From assembly GCF_014205135.1 (NCBI RefSeq), contig NZ_JACHMY010000001.1, positions 5,766,001 to 5,830,000 of the forward strand: a stretch of 64,000 nucleotides of DNA, in the 5' to 3' direction. Below the pieces are notes generated by a model. The model was not told the DNA's origin. It ran no database searches and saw only the letters and a list, made by a program, of their open reading frames with translations. Origin of the DNA: Kribbella italica (lineage in GTDB: Bacteria; Actinomycetota; Actinomycetes; Propionibacteriales; Kribbellaceae). Positions 16,826 to 25,577 of this stretch are shown one piece after another (the stretch's first letter is position 1; the number at the start of each line of letters is the position of its first letter). Both the position numbers and the translations under genes were made by a program.

Positions 16826-17914
16826 TCAGGCCTCCTCACGAGCCAGTTCGTCGGCCAGGAACGCGGCCTGCTCGCGCAGCTGCGGCGTCTGCACCGTGTA
16901 CAAGTGCTGGAACAGCTCGGCCGGATCCGGCTGCACGTCCTCCATCAGCCCCACCCGCGTGTACTCGGCCACCCGGTCCGCCTCGGCAAGCGCAGCGGCC
17001 CGACGGGCGTCGTCCAGCAGCCCGGCACCACTCAGATAGGCATCCAGCCGCTTGATCGGATCCCGCTCCAGCCACGGCGTGACCTCGGCGTCGTCGCGGT
17101 ACCGCGTCGCGTCGTCGGCGTTGGTGTGCGCCTGCACCCGGTACGTGTGCGCCTCCACGAGCTGCGGCCCTTCGCCGGCCCGCGCGCGCTCGACAGCCGT
17201 CCCCAGTACGGCGAGCAGCCCGGCGAGATCGTTGCCGTCGGCCCGTTCACCCGGTACGCCGTACCCGATGCCCTTGTGCGCCAGGGACGGCGCGGCGGTC
17301 TGCTTGGCCAGCGGCACCGAGATCGCGTACTCGTTGTTCTGAATGAAGAAGACCACCGGCGCCTGCCAGACCGCGGCGAAGTTGAGCGCCTCGTGGAAGT
17401 CGCCCTCGCTGGTCCCGCCGTCGCCGACGAGCGCCATCACGACGGTGTCCTCGCCCTTCAGCCGCGCGGCGTGCGCGACGCCGACCGCGTGCAGCAGCTG
17501 GGTCGCGAGCGGCGTGGACTGCGGCGCGACGTTGCGCTCGTGCGGGTCGTACCCGGAGTGCCAGTCGCCGCGCAGCAGCGTCAGCGTCTCGATCGGGTCG
17601 ACGCCGCGGCTCACGATCGAGACCGTGTCGCGGTACGTCGGGAACAGCCAGTCGCGCTCCTCGATCACCATCGTCGCCGCGACCTGGCAGGCCTCCTGGC
17701 CGTGCGAGGACGGGTAGACGGCGAGCCGGCCCTGGCGAACCAGCGCGCTGGCCTGGTCGTTGAGCCGCCGGCCCTTGACCAACTGTGCGTAACCGTCGGT
17801 CAGCGTCTCCGCGGACGGCAGCTGGTACGACGTGTGCGGGTGCGCGGCGCCGTGCTCGTCGATCAGCCGGACGGGCTCGGCGGAGGGGAGCAGACGCTCC
17901 TCAACGGTGGACAC
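16826..17914 (-). CDS. bkdA: 2-oxoacid dehydrogenase E1 alpha subunit
   Basis: 362 residues from GTG 17914 with GGAGGG 6 nt upstream. Thiamine-diphosphate motif GDGGTSEGDFHEALNFAAVWQ followed by NNEYAIS (GDG...NN). SSHGQEA and AHTYRVQAHTNADDATRYR match the phosphorylation-loop region. First gene of the operon, divergent from the Lrp-type regulator across 120 bp. Confidence 0.93.
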   Translation of the reverse strand: MSTVEERLLPSAEPVRLIDEHGAAHPHTSYQLPSAETLTDGYAQLVKGRRLNDQASALVRQGRLAVYPSSHGQEACQVAATMVIEERDWLFPTYRDTVSIVSRGVDPIETLTLLRGDWHSGYDPHERNVAPQSTPLATQLLHAVGVAHAARLKGEDTVVMALVGDGGTSEGDFHEALNFAAVWQAPVVFFIQNNEYAISVPLAKQTAAPSLAHKGIGYGVPGERADGNDLAGLLAVLGTAVERARAGEGPQLVEAHTYRVQAHTNADDATRYRDDAEVTPWLERDPIKRLDAYLSGAGLLDDARRAAALAEADRVAEYTRVGLMEDVQPDPAELFQHLYTVQTPQLREQAAFLADELAREEA

Positions 17915-17967
17915 AAGAGCCCTCCTACAGGGAGACGGACTGATGCCTCATCGTCGTACTTCTGGCC

Positions 17968-17991
17968 ATTCGCTGCCAGACCCTGCAGAAT
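17968..17991. promoter_or_regulatory. Imperfect dyad in the bkd/Lrp divergent promoter region
   Basis: ATTCGCTGC (17968-17976) faces GCAGAAT (17985-17991), a one-base-imperfect dyad midway between the divergent genes. Possible site for the Lrp-type regulator. Weak evidence. Confidence 0.3.
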
Positions 17992-18034
17992 TGCGAGACG
18001 ATCGGCTCTGATGCCAGGCTGAAGAGGGAGCAGA

Positions 18035-18523
18035 ATGTCCGAAGAAGTGCTAACCGCCGCCCAGCGCCCTGGACAGATGGTCGTCGCCCCCGCGCTGGAC
18101 GAGCTCGACCGGCAGATCGTCGAGGCTCTGACCCAGGACGGACGGCTCTCGATCCGGGCGCTCGCGGACCAGGTGCACATCTCCCGCGCCAACGCCTACG
18201 CCCGCGTCGAGCGCCTCACCGCGACCGGCGTCATCACCGGTTTCACGACGACGGTCGACCCGCTGAAACTGGGCCTCGCGACGTCGGCGTACGTCACCCT
18301 CAGTCTCCGCCAGAGCTCCTGGCGGGCGCTGCGCGAACAGCTGCAGACGATCCCCGAGATCAAGCACATGGCCCTGGTCGGCGGCGACTTCGACGCGATC
18401 CTGCTGGTCCGCGCCGCCGACAACGAGGGGCTGCGTCGCGTCGTACTGGAGAAGCTGCAGGCGATCCCGGAGGTGCTCGGCACCCGCACGGCGCTGATCT
18501 TCGAGGACCTCGGGACGCTCTGA
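18035..18523 (+). CDS. bkdR: Lrp/AsnC-family regulator, likely controller of the bkd operon
   Basis: 162 residues. N-terminal HTH (LDELDRQIVEALTQDGRLSIRALADQVHISRANAYARVERL) and a C-terminal RAM ligand-binding domain (LATSAYVTLSL, EIKHMALVGGDFDAILLVRA). Good ribosome site (AGAGGGAG). Divergent position next to E1alpha is the classical arrangement for BkdR, which responds to branched-chain amino acids or their oxoacids. The specific name rests on this context. Confidence 0.88.
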   Translation: MSEEVLTAAQRPGQMVVAPALDELDRQIVEALTQDGRLSIRALADQVHISRANAYARVERLTATGVITGFTTTVDPLKLGLATSAYVTLSLRQSSWRALREQLQTIPEIKHMALVGGDFDAILLVRAADNEGLRRVVLEKLQAIPEVLGTRTALIFEDLGTL

Positions 18524-18544
18524 CGCTCGTACGACGTACTGCGG

Positions 18545-19321
18545 CTACGCGCCGCGGCGGCGCTGGCGGGCGGCGTACGAGCGCAGCGCGCGGAGGAAGT
18601 CGATCTCGCGGAACGCCGGCCAGTACGGGTCGCAGAAGTACAGCTCCGAGTACGCCGACTGCCAGAGCAGGAAGTTGGACATCCGCTGCTCGCCGCTGGT
18701 GCGGATGATCAGGTCAGGATCGGGCTGCCCGGCGGTGTAGAGATGCTTCGTGATGTCGTCGGCCTCGAGCGTGTCGGCGAGCGAGTCGAGGTCGTTGCCC
18801 GCCCGGGCCTCCGACTCCAGCAGCGACCGGACCGCCTCGACGAGCTCCTGGCGGCCGCCGTACCCGATGGCGAGGGTGACGTGGTTGCCGGTCGCGATGT
18901 CCTTCGTCGCCTCGACGGCGTCCTTCAGCGCGCGGGCGGTGGTGTCGGGCAGCAGATCGATCAGGCCCGCGACGTGGACCTGCCAGCGGCCGCCCGGCTC
19001 GGTCAGGCGCGTGGTGACGACTTCTTCGATCAGCTTCATCAGGTACAGGACCTCTTCGTTGCCGCGCTTGACCAGGTTCTCGGTCGAGCAGACGAAGACG
19101 GTGACGTGCTGGACGCCGGCGTTCTCGCACCAGCCGAGCGCGTTCTCGACGTGCATCGCGCCGTACCGGTGCCCGACGCTCGGGTTCGCGTGCCCCTGCC
19201 CGCGCGCCCAGCGGCGATTGCCGTCCATCACCAGCCCGACGTGCCGCGGCCGCGGCTTGCCCGCGAGCTGCCGCCGGAGCCGCCACTTGTACATCCCGTA
19301 CAGCACGTCGTTGATCGCCAT
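18545..19321 (-). CDS. Short-chain Z-isoprenyl diphosphate synthase (UppS family)
   Basis: 258 residues. Conserved UppS motifs: HVGLVMDGNRRWA with the catalytic Asp, VFVCSTENLVKR, LAIGYGGRQELVEA, PDPDLIIRTSGEQRMSNFLLWQSAYSELYF. Makes cis-prenyl diphosphates, as the Rv1086-type enzyme of actinobacteria makes Z,E-farnesyl diphosphate for lipid-carrier synthesis. ATG 19321 chosen over TTG 19327. Divergent from the glycosyltransferase gene with only 37 bp between. Confidence 0.9.
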   Translation of the reverse strand: MAINDVLYGMYKWRLRRQLAGKPRPRHVGLVMDGNRRWARGQGHANPSVGHRYGAMHVENALGWCENAGVQHVTVFVCSTENLVKRGNEEVLYLMKLIEEVVTTRLTEPGGRWQVHVAGLIDLLPDTTARALKDAVEATKDIATGNHVTLAIGYGGRQELVEAVRSLLESEARAGNDLDSLADTLEADDITKHLYTAGQPDPDLIIRTSGEQRMSNFLLWQSAYSELYFCDPYWPAFREIDFLRALRSYAARQRRRGA

Positions 19322-19358
19322 CCACAAAACCTATCCGCCCGCCGGTACTGTGCGTCGG

Positions 19359-20480
19359 ATGCGGATCCTGTTCACGTTCATCGGGGGCATCGGGCACTTC
19401 CGGCCGCTCGTCCCCATCGCCCGCGCGGTCGAAGCAGCCGGCCACGAGGTTCGCGTCGCCGGATCCGGCAAGGTCACACCGACCGTCGAAGCCGCCGGTT
19501 TCACCACCTTCGCCACCAGCGGCCCCCGCCCCGCGGACGCTCCGCCACCAATCCCCGAGCCGCTCCAGCCGGCCGACCCCGCAGCCGAGGAACAGCACTT
19601 CGCTGCAGCCTTCGGCGGCCCCGGCGCCCGCCGCCACGCGGCCGCCCTGCTCGAGATCGCGACGTCCTGGAAACCCGACGTCATCGTCCGCGACGAAGCC
19701 GACTTCGGCACCGCAGTCGCCGCCGAGAAACTAGGCATCCCCTGCACAACAGTCCTGGTCCTCGCCTCAGGAGCCCTTCTCCGCAAGGACCTCTTGGCCG
19801 GCCCGCTAGGCGAGGTCAGAGCCGACCACAACCTCCCACCAGACCCCGACCTCGCCTTCCTCGACGGCGGCTTGACCCTCTCGCCGTTCCCCCCGAGCTT
19901 CCGCCACCCGTCGCACCCCCTGCCGCCGAACGCGTTCTCCTACCGAACCGCCGAGATCCCGCCCGCCGAACCCCACACTCCCACGGTCTACTTCACCCTC
20001 GGCACCCTGTTCCAGCCCGACACCGACGACCTCTTCACCCGAGTCCTCACCGGCCTCCGCGACCTGTCCACCAACGTCGTAGTCACCGTCGGCGACCGCA
20101 ACGACCCCGCCGCCCTGGGCCCCCAACCACCCCACATCCGCGTAGAACGCTTCATCCCCCAGGACGACCTGCTCCCAACCTGCGACCTCGTCATCTCCCA
20201 CGGCGGCTCCGGCAGCATCCTCGGCACCCTCGCCCACGGCCTCCCGTCGATCGTCCTCCCGTTGGGCGCCGACCAACCCCACAACGCCCAACGCCTCCTC
20301 ACCCTCGGCGCAGGCGCGGCCCTCGACCCGGTAACCCTCACCCCGGCCGACGTCACCCAAGCAGCCACCGAAGTACTTGCCAACAGCAACTACGTCGAAG
20401 CCGCACAGCGCCTGCAGGCAGAGCTGAACGCCCTACCGGAGGTCGCACAAGCAGTTCCCCTCATCGAGTCCCTCGCCTGA
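19359..20480 (+). CDS. UGT/MGT-type glycosyltransferase (GT1 family)
   Basis: 373 residues. N-terminal GGIGHFRPLVPIARAVEAAGHEV segment for acceptor binding and a C-terminal donor-binding part with TLGTLF, VERFIPQDDLLPTCDLVISHGGSGSILGTLAHGLPSIVLPLGADQPHNAQRL, the UGT signature. Probably glycosylates a small molecule or lipid. No ribosome site; the short 37-bp divergent region suggests a leaderless mRNA. Confidence 0.9.
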   Translation: MRILFTFIGGIGHFRPLVPIARAVEAAGHEVRVAGSGKVTPTVEAAGFTTFATSGPRPADAPPPIPEPLQPADPAAEEQHFAAAFGGPGARRHAAALLEIATSWKPDVIVRDEADFGTAVAAEKLGIPCTTVLVLASGALLRKDLLAGPLGEVRADHNLPPDPDLAFLDGGLTLSPFPPSFRHPSHPLPPNAFSYRTAEIPPAEPHTPTVYFTLGTLFQPDTDDLFTRVLTGLRDLSTNVVVTVGDRNDPAALGPQPPHIRVERFIPQDDLLPTCDLVISHGGSGSILGTLAHGLPSIVLPLGADQPHNAQRLLTLGAGAALDPVTLTPADVTQAATEVLANSNYVEAAQRLQAELNALPEVAQAVPLIESLA

Positions 20481-20488
20481 GCCGAGCA

Positions 20489-20508
20489 GGCCCGGTTGCG
20501 GCCGGGCC
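20489..20508. terminator. Hairpin between convergent glycosyltransferase and VOC genes
   Basis: GGCCCGG (20489-20495) pairs with CCGGGCC (20502-20508). It is placed in the 37-bp gap between convergent stops. No T-tract. Confidence 0.5.
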
Positions 20509-20517
20509 CGCCGCGGA

Positions 20518-20952
20518 TCACCAGGACTGCGGTTGCCCCGGTACATGCGTGCCGAAGGTCCACTCGTAGCCCTCCGGGTCGGCGACGCGGCAGCGGTAGT
20601 TGCCCCACTCGGTCAGCTCCGGTGCCCAGATCGACTCGGCGCCGGCGGCTGTTGCGCTCGCGTGGAGGGCCTGGACGGCTTCCTCCGACTCCACCGAGAT
20701 CCACAGGCCGGATCCGCGGGTGTCGCCCTTGCGGGCCGGGCGGTCGTAGCCGACCTCGTCGGTGAAGACGCTGAAAGCGACGCCGGTCCCGTACCGGACC
20801 TCGGCGTGCATGATCCCGCCCTTGTCGTCGGGGAACTCCATCGTCACCTCGAACCCGAAGGCCTTCTCCAGCCAGCGCAGAGCGGCCGGGGCACCGCGGT
20901 AGGAGAGGAAGACGTGCAGGGTGGCGACTGGGGTGCTGCTGTTCTCGGTCAT
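20518..20952 (-). CDS. VOC-superfamily protein (glyoxalase/PhnB-like)
   Basis: 144 residues with two beta-alpha-beta-beta-beta modules: LHVFLSYRGAPAALRWLEKAFGFE and SVESEEAVQALHASATAAGAESIW, ending YRCRVADPEGYEWTFGTH. The HVF and PEGYEWTF segments hold candidate metal ligands. Could be a dioxygenase, an isomerase or a resistance-type binder. Substrate unknown. Confidence 0.8.
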   Translation of the reverse strand: MTENSSTPVATLHVFLSYRGAPAALRWLEKAFGFEVTMEFPDDKGGIMHAEVRYGTGVAFSVFTDEVGYDRPARKGDTRGSGLWISVESEEAVQALHASATAAGAESIWAPELTEWGNYRCRVADPEGYEWTFGTHVPGQPQSW

Positions 20953-21012
20953 GTCTTCATCCTGCCGGGAGTAGCGGCCAGTTCGTGACCGCTACTCCAC
21001 CCAAAAACGCAT

Positions 21013-21945
21013 TCAGCGCCGGAACGACCCCGGCCCGTTCACCTGCCAGCCCTTCGCGACCGGGTCGACGATCGACCGCAGCGGCATCGTGAAGCTGCGG
21101 ACCTGCTTGGCCGGCCGGCTGATCGCCCAGAACGTCGGGTTCTTCGCCGTCGACCGGTCCCACGCGATGCCCTGCCCCTGCACGTCCGGCAGGTCGACCG
21201 TTGCCACCCACCGCAGCTCCGACCCGGCCACGGGCAGCTTCATCGCGTACGCCTCGCCGAGGTCGTGCCCGGTCAGCCACAGCCGCCCGTCCGGCCCCCA
21301 GGACCCACCCGAGTTGCTCATCGGCTTGAAGCGATCGAGGATCGTCTTCGGAATGGTCCACCCCGCGACCACCTCGAACTTGTCGTTCAGCTTCACCACC
21401 TGGGTGTTGTACGTCTCGCCGTACAGCTCGCCGGAACCGTCCTCGCGCGGGTTGTCGTAGTTCGCGAACCCGGCCCACCACGCGCCGTCGTGCCGGTCCA
21501 GCCAGGTCAGCGAGCCGCGCTCGATCCCGAAGCTGTGCGTGCCGACGTGCCGCATCGTGCGGGTGTCGAACACCTCGATCGACGACTCCATCGGGTACTC
21601 GGGGTAGTTCGAGTGCACGGCGTACAGCTTGCTGCCGACCACGGCCGCGCTGTCCAGGTGCTCGAACGGCCCGTCGAGGTCGCCGGCGAACTGCAGCAGC
21701 GGCTCACCGGTCCGCCGGTCGTGCTTGGTGATCGTCCGGTTGTTCACCGCGTAGAAGTACTTCGCGTCGACCGCGACCGCCTGGTTGGCGTCGAACGCCG
21801 GGAACGACTTCACCGGCGTCGCCACGAAGGACGGCGGGTCGACCGAGGCAACGACAGCAGCCGGTACGACGGCCGCCGGCGCCGCGGCCGCCAGGGAAGG
21901 GACAGCCGCGGCCGCCACGGCCACCAGGACGAGGAGCTTCTTCAT
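21013..21945 (-). CDS. Secreted beta-propeller-like protein (cycloisomerase-annotated family)
   Basis: 310 residues. Signal peptide (MKKLLVLVAVAAAAVPSLAAAA) from ATG 21945 with GGAGG 6 nt upstream. The mature part has repeated short beta-motifs: AVAVDAKYFYAVNNRTITKHDRRTGE, SKLYAVHSNYPEYPMESSIEVFD, WGPDGRLWLTGHD and GQGIAWDRS. This is the pattern of exported proteins often labelled cycloisomerase, with no firm function. Extracytoplasmic; role unknown. Confidence 0.75.
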   Translation of the reverse strand: MKKLLVLVAVAAAAVPSLAAAAPAAVVPAAVVASVDPPSFVATPVKSFPAFDANQAVAVDAKYFYAVNNRTITKHDRRTGEPLLQFAGDLDGPFEHLDSAAVVGSKLYAVHSNYPEYPMESSIEVFDTRTMRHVGTHSFGIERGSLTWLDRHDGAWWAGFANYDNPREDGSGELYGETYNTQVVKLNDKFEVVAGWTIPKTILDRFKPMSNSGGSWGPDGRLWLTGHDLGEAYAMKLPVAGSELRWVATVDLPDVQGQGIAWDRSTAKNPTFWAISRPAKQVRSFTMPLRSIVDPVAKGWQVNGPGSFRR

Positions 21946-22032
21946 CAGGACCTCCGGAGGGGAACGGAAACGCCTCCGGCAGCCTCCGCCGTACGCCGGA
22001 ACAACCGCCGTCCCCCGCATGAACCTGTCGCG

Positions 22033-23043
22033 TCAGCCAAGTGCCGAGTCAGTCACGTGCCGCCGTCGCCGCTTGAACCAGATCAGCAACGCGATACACG
22101 GCAGCGCGAGCCCGCCGAAGCCGAGCCCGAAGAACGCCCCGCGTCCGCCGACGTGGTCGACCAGCCAGCCGAAGTTCTGCCCGAAGAACCCGGTCACGAA
22201 GGTCAGCGGCAGGAACACCGTCGACAGGATCGTCAGCTGCTCGATCGTGGCGTTCTGCTGGACGCTCACCTTGGTCTGCTCGACCGAGATCACCGCCATG
22301 TTCGCCTCCAGCACCGTGGCCAGCAGGTCCCGCTGGGCGGCGACCTCCTCGTTCACCAGCACGAGGTGGTCGCGCACGTCCCGGAAGTAGGGCAGCAGGT
22401 CAGTGTTTCGAGCACCGCGCTCGATAGTCGCGAGTACGGCGAGCAGCGGGTGCACCGCGCGGTAGAAGTCGGTCACCTCGCGGCGCAGGAAGTAGATCCG
22501 CTCGGTCGGCGCCACCGAGCCCGCGAACACGGTCCGCTCGACCTGCTCGATGTCGCGCTCCAGCTCGGCGACGACCGGGCCGTAGCTGTCCACGACCTGG
22601 TCGAGGATCGCCCAGAGCACGCCGTTCGTCCCGTTCTCGAGCAGCTCCGGCCGCTGCTCCAGCCGGGACCGGGCGCCGTGCAGCTCACTCGCCGCGCCCT
22701 GACGGACGGTGATCACGAACGCCGGCCCGACGAACACGCTGACCTCGCCGAAGTCGACCTCCTCGCGCGCGTCGTCGTACCGGGCGGTGCGTAGGATGAC
22801 GAGCCGGATGTCACCCTCGTACGGCTCGACCTTCGGGCGCAGGTGGAAGGTCTGGGCATCCTCGACGGCCAGCTCGTGCAGCCCGAAGCTCTCGCTCGCC
22901 TGGTCGAGCTCCTCGGGCGTCGGATCGAACAGGCCGAGCCAGACGAACCCGCCCTCGCGGCAGCACGCCGCCGCCTCCTGGACCGACATCGCACCGACGT
23001 GCTGACGGCGGCCGTCCTTGTAGTGGGCGCAGTCGACGATCAT
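22033..23043 (-). CDS. corA: CorA-family divalent cation transporter with GQN in place of GMN
   Basis: 336 residues. Large cytoplasmic N-terminal domain (GLFDPTPEELDQASESFGLHELAVEDA), a long helical stalk and two C-terminal TM segments. The signature after TM1 reads TGFFGQNFGW, where classical CorA has GMN. Actinobacterial CorA-like proteins of this variant are known to me, but ion selectivity may differ. A leader of at least 64 nt with two hairpins precedes the ATG at 23043. Confidence 0.9.
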   Translation of the reverse strand: MIVDCAHYKDGRRQHVGAMSVQEAAACCREGGFVWLGLFDPTPEELDQASESFGLHELAVEDAQTFHLRPKVEPYEGDIRLVILRTARYDDAREEVDFGEVSVFVGPAFVITVRQGAASELHGARSRLEQRPELLENGTNGVLWAILDQVVDSYGPVVAELERDIEQVERTVFAGSVAPTERIYFLRREVTDFYRAVHPLLAVLATIERGARNTDLLPYFRDVRDHLVLVNEEVAAQRDLLATVLEANMAVISVEQTKVSVQQNATIEQLTILSTVFLPLTFVTGFFGQNFGWLVDHVGGRGAFFGLGFGGLALPCIALLIWFKRRRRHVTDSALG

Positions 23044-23059
23044 GGAACGGCTCCTCTCC

Positions 23060-23107
23060 GGCCCGGTACGCCGGGCCTGCCGGCCTCGCGCGCCGGTCCT
23101 TGGACCG
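23060..23107 (-). promoter_or_regulatory. Two hairpins in the corA leader region
   Basis: GGCCCGG/CCGGGCC (23060-23066, 23071-23077) with a TACG loop and CGGTCC/GGACCG (23094-23099, 23102-23107) lie upstream of the corA start. They could be a structured 5' leader or the tip of the divergent promoter. No match to a known Mg riboswitch is seen. Confidence 0.4.
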
Positions 23108-23178
23108 ATCCTGACCCCGCACCGCCGCGCGGAATAGGCTTGCCCTGACAAAGTCGCAGTGAACTTCAGGGAGATCCG

Positions 23179-24147
23179 ATGGCCCGCCCGCTCGTGTTGA
23201 TGCCCGGTCCGATGAACCGCTCGGTGCCGGACGGTCTGGCCGACGGCTTCGAGGTGATCCGCCTGTGGGAGGCCGACGATCCCGCCGCTGTGCTCGAGGA
23301 ACGGGGCAAGGACGTCGTCGCGATCGCCAACGGCGGTACGGCGATCGACGGCGCCTACCTGGACCGGTTGCCGAACGTGCAGATCGTGGCGAGCTTCGGC
23401 GTCGGGTACGACAAGATCGACGCGGTCGCCGCTGCTGAGCGCGGTGTCGTGGTGACCAACACCCCCGGCGTACTGGACGACGAGGTCGCCGACACCGCCA
23501 TGGGACTGCTGCTGATGACCGCGCGAGAGCTGTCGTCAGCCGAGCGGTACCTGCGCGACGGGCGCTGGACCGAGCGGCCGTACCCGTTGACTCCGGCAAC
23601 GCTCAGCGGCCGGACGATGGGCATCCTCGGCCTCGGCCGGATCGGTGAGGCGATCGCACACCGCGCCGCGGCGTTCGGGATCTCCGTTGCCTACCACAAC
23701 CGTCACCGCAAGGACGTTGCCTACGACTACTACCCGACCCTGGTCGAGCTGGCCGCCGCGAGCGACATCCTGATGATCGTCATCCCCGGCGGCGCGGAGA
23801 CCAAGCACCTGGTCGACGCCGAGGTCCTCGCCGCCCTCGGCCGCGACGGCATCCTGATCAACGTCGCCCGCGGCACCGTCGTCGACGAGTCCGCCCTGGT
23901 CGACGCCCTGAAGTCCAAGACGATCCTGAGCGCCGGCCTCGACGTCTTCGAGCACGAGCCCGAGATCCACCCCGGCCTGCTGGAGGTCGACAACGCCGTC
24001 CTCCTCCCCCACGTCGGCTCCGGCACCATCCCCACCCGCGACGCCATGGGCCGCCTGGTCGTCGAAAACCTGGTCAGCTGGTTCGACCACGGCGTACCGA
24101 TCACCCCTGTCCAGGAGTCCGCGGACCTGGTACGGAAAGACCTCTAG
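23179..24147 (+). CDS. D-isomer-specific 2-hydroxyacid dehydrogenase (glyoxylate/hydroxypyruvate reductase-like)
   Basis: 322 residues. NAD(P)-binding loop GLGRIG with a following Asn-Arg-His (YHNRHRKD) that suits NADP. Catalytic Arg in INVARGTVVDE, Glu in FEHEPEIH, His in LLPHVGSGT. AGGGAG ribosome site. Probably reduces glyoxylate or hydroxypyruvate in the cytoplasm. Its stop shares a CTAG with the convergent DinB gene. Confidence 0.92.
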   Translation: MARPLVLMPGPMNRSVPDGLADGFEVIRLWEADDPAAVLEERGKDVVAIANGGTAIDGAYLDRLPNVQIVASFGVGYDKIDAVAAAERGVVVTNTPGVLDDEVADTAMGLLLMTARELSSAERYLRDGRWTERPYPLTPATLSGRTMGILGLGRIGEAIAHRAAAFGISVAYHNRHRKDVAYDYYPTLVELAAASDILMIVIPGGAETKHLVDAEVLAALGRDGILINVARGTVVDESALVDALKSKTILSAGLDVFEHEPEIHPGLLEVDNAVLLPHVGSGTIPTRDAMGRLVVENLVSWFDHGVPITPVQESADLVRKDL

Positions 24148-24644
24148 TTCTCCAGGTCCCAGATGCGGCGGGTGTGCCAGGCGTACTCCCAGGCTTGGGT
24201 GTCGGGGGGTTCGATGCCGAAGCCGGTCAGGATGGCGTTGACCTGTTCGCGGTGGTGGTTGGCGTGGTTGAGGGACTGGGCGATGAAGATGCCGGCCCGG
24301 GTGCCGCGGGTGTTGTCGTCGATGATGACGACCCGCTCGACCTCGATCGGGTGGGCCAGGACGTCCTCCCAGACGACGCGGCACTCCTCGTTCCACCGCT
24401 CGAGCAGGTCGAGGTCGGCCACCTCGTCGCTGTCGACGAAGTCCAGCTCCCGCTGCGCCAGGCGGCGTACGTAGCTCCCGTCGCAGCGCACGATGTGGTC
24501 GAGCGTCGCCAGGATCCCGCCGTACGTGCCGACGCCGGTCACCTCCAGCTGCTCGGCAGTGAAGTCCTGCGCCCGGCAGAACGCGATCAGCTGCTGGGTC
24601 GCCCAGTTGTTGTGCCGTACCGCATCCGTCAACACGTCGTGCAT
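24144..24644 (-). CDS. DinB-family putative metal-dependent enzyme
   Basis: 166 residues, four-helix DinB fold. Three candidate metal-ligand His are in the usual places: RHNNWA near the N-terminus, LDHIVR near residue 50 and HANHHREQV near residue 130. Family members include mycothiol- or bacillithiol-dependent enzymes. A mycothiol-dependent role is plausible in actinobacteria but unproven. Confidence 0.82.
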   Translation of the reverse strand: MHDVLTDAVRHNNWATQQLIAFCRAQDFTAEQLEVTGVGTYGGILATLDHIVRCDGSYVRRLAQRELDFVDSDEVADLDLLERWNEECRVVWEDVLAHPIEVERVVIIDDNTRGTRAGIFIAQSLNHANHHREQVNAILTGFGIEPPDTQAWEYAWHTRRIWDLEN

Positions 24645-24704
24645 GCTCGGTCTCCGATCGTCGCCTTCGACGCTAACGCGTGAAGCCGCGAGACCTGAAC
24701 TGAT

Positions 24705-25577
24705 TTAACGCAGAGCGGTGAGCAACTCCGGCCAATGGCTGTGCAGCGTGCTGAGATGCGCCGTCGACCGCAGCTCCAGCTGGGCGTCGGGGAGATGCTC
24801 GGCGAGCCAGCGAGCGTTGCGGATCGAGACCTGCGGGTCGGCCATGCCGTGCCAGACCGTCGTCGGACAGGTGACGTCCTCAGGCCGGAAACCCCAGTCC
24901 CTGAAGGAGATCGCGGCATCCCGCAGATACCCGGCCAGATTCACCAAGGCCTCCCGCGCGGCCGCCGCCAGCTCTGCCGGCGACTGCTGAGCGAACCACT
25001 TCGAGTCCAGCGGCGGATGCCCCGTCGTCCACCGCGCGGCCAGCGCCTCGTCGTCGGGATCGCCCGGATCGAGCTGCTCGACGTACGCCGTGAAGTCCGG
25101 CCGGATCCGCTCGACGGACTCGTCGACCCCCAGCTGGGCGATCCCCGCGAAGAACTCCTGCTGCTCGGCCGCCAGATCGTCCCGGTGGTACGGCGGGTCG
25201 AGCGCCGGCACCACCGCCGGACTCGCGACCACCGCGGCGCGCGTCACCCGATCGGGATGCCGCGCCGCACAAGCCAGCGCGTACGGCCCACCGACCGACA
25301 TCCCCAGGACGGCGTACCGCCCGATCCCCAGCCGGTCCGCCACCGCCGCGACATCGTCCGCGACCGACAGATGGTCCGACGCCGCGACGTCCGACGCCCC
25401 GTAGCCCGGCCGATTCACCGCAACCAGCCGTACGCCGTACGCGCGCGCCGCCGAGGCCCCCGGGAACGCCGCGTGCCGCGTGTCCGGGCAGCCGTGGAAG
25501 AAGAACACGACCGTCTCCCCGACGCCCGTGTCCCAGTACTGGGCCTGCCGCCCGTCCGGCAGGTGCAGGGTGGCCAA
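24705..25577 (-). CDS. Alpha/beta hydrolase
   Basis: 290 residues. Oxyanion loop FFHGCPDTRH, nucleophile elbow GMSVGG with Ser at about residue 94, an Asp in WHGMADPQVS and the catalytic His in STAHLSTLHSHW. The apparent start is TTG 25577, immediately after the TGA of the upstream VOC gene (TGATTG), so it is probably read by coupled re-initiation. Substrate unknown. Confidence 0.82.
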   Translation of the reverse strand: MATLHLPDGRQAQYWDTGVGETVVFFFHGCPDTRHAAFPGASAARAYGVRLVAVNRPGYGASDVAASDHLSVADDVAAVADRLGIGRYAVLGMSVGGPYALACAARHPDRVTRAAVVASPAVVPALDPPYHRDDLAAEQQEFFAGIAQLGVDESVERIRPDFTAYVEQLDPGDPDDEALAARWTTGHPPLDSKWFAQQSPAELAAAAREALVNLAGYLRDAAISFRDWGFRPEDVTCPTTVWHGMADPQVSIRNARWLAEHLPDAQLELRSTAHLSTLHSHWPELLTALR

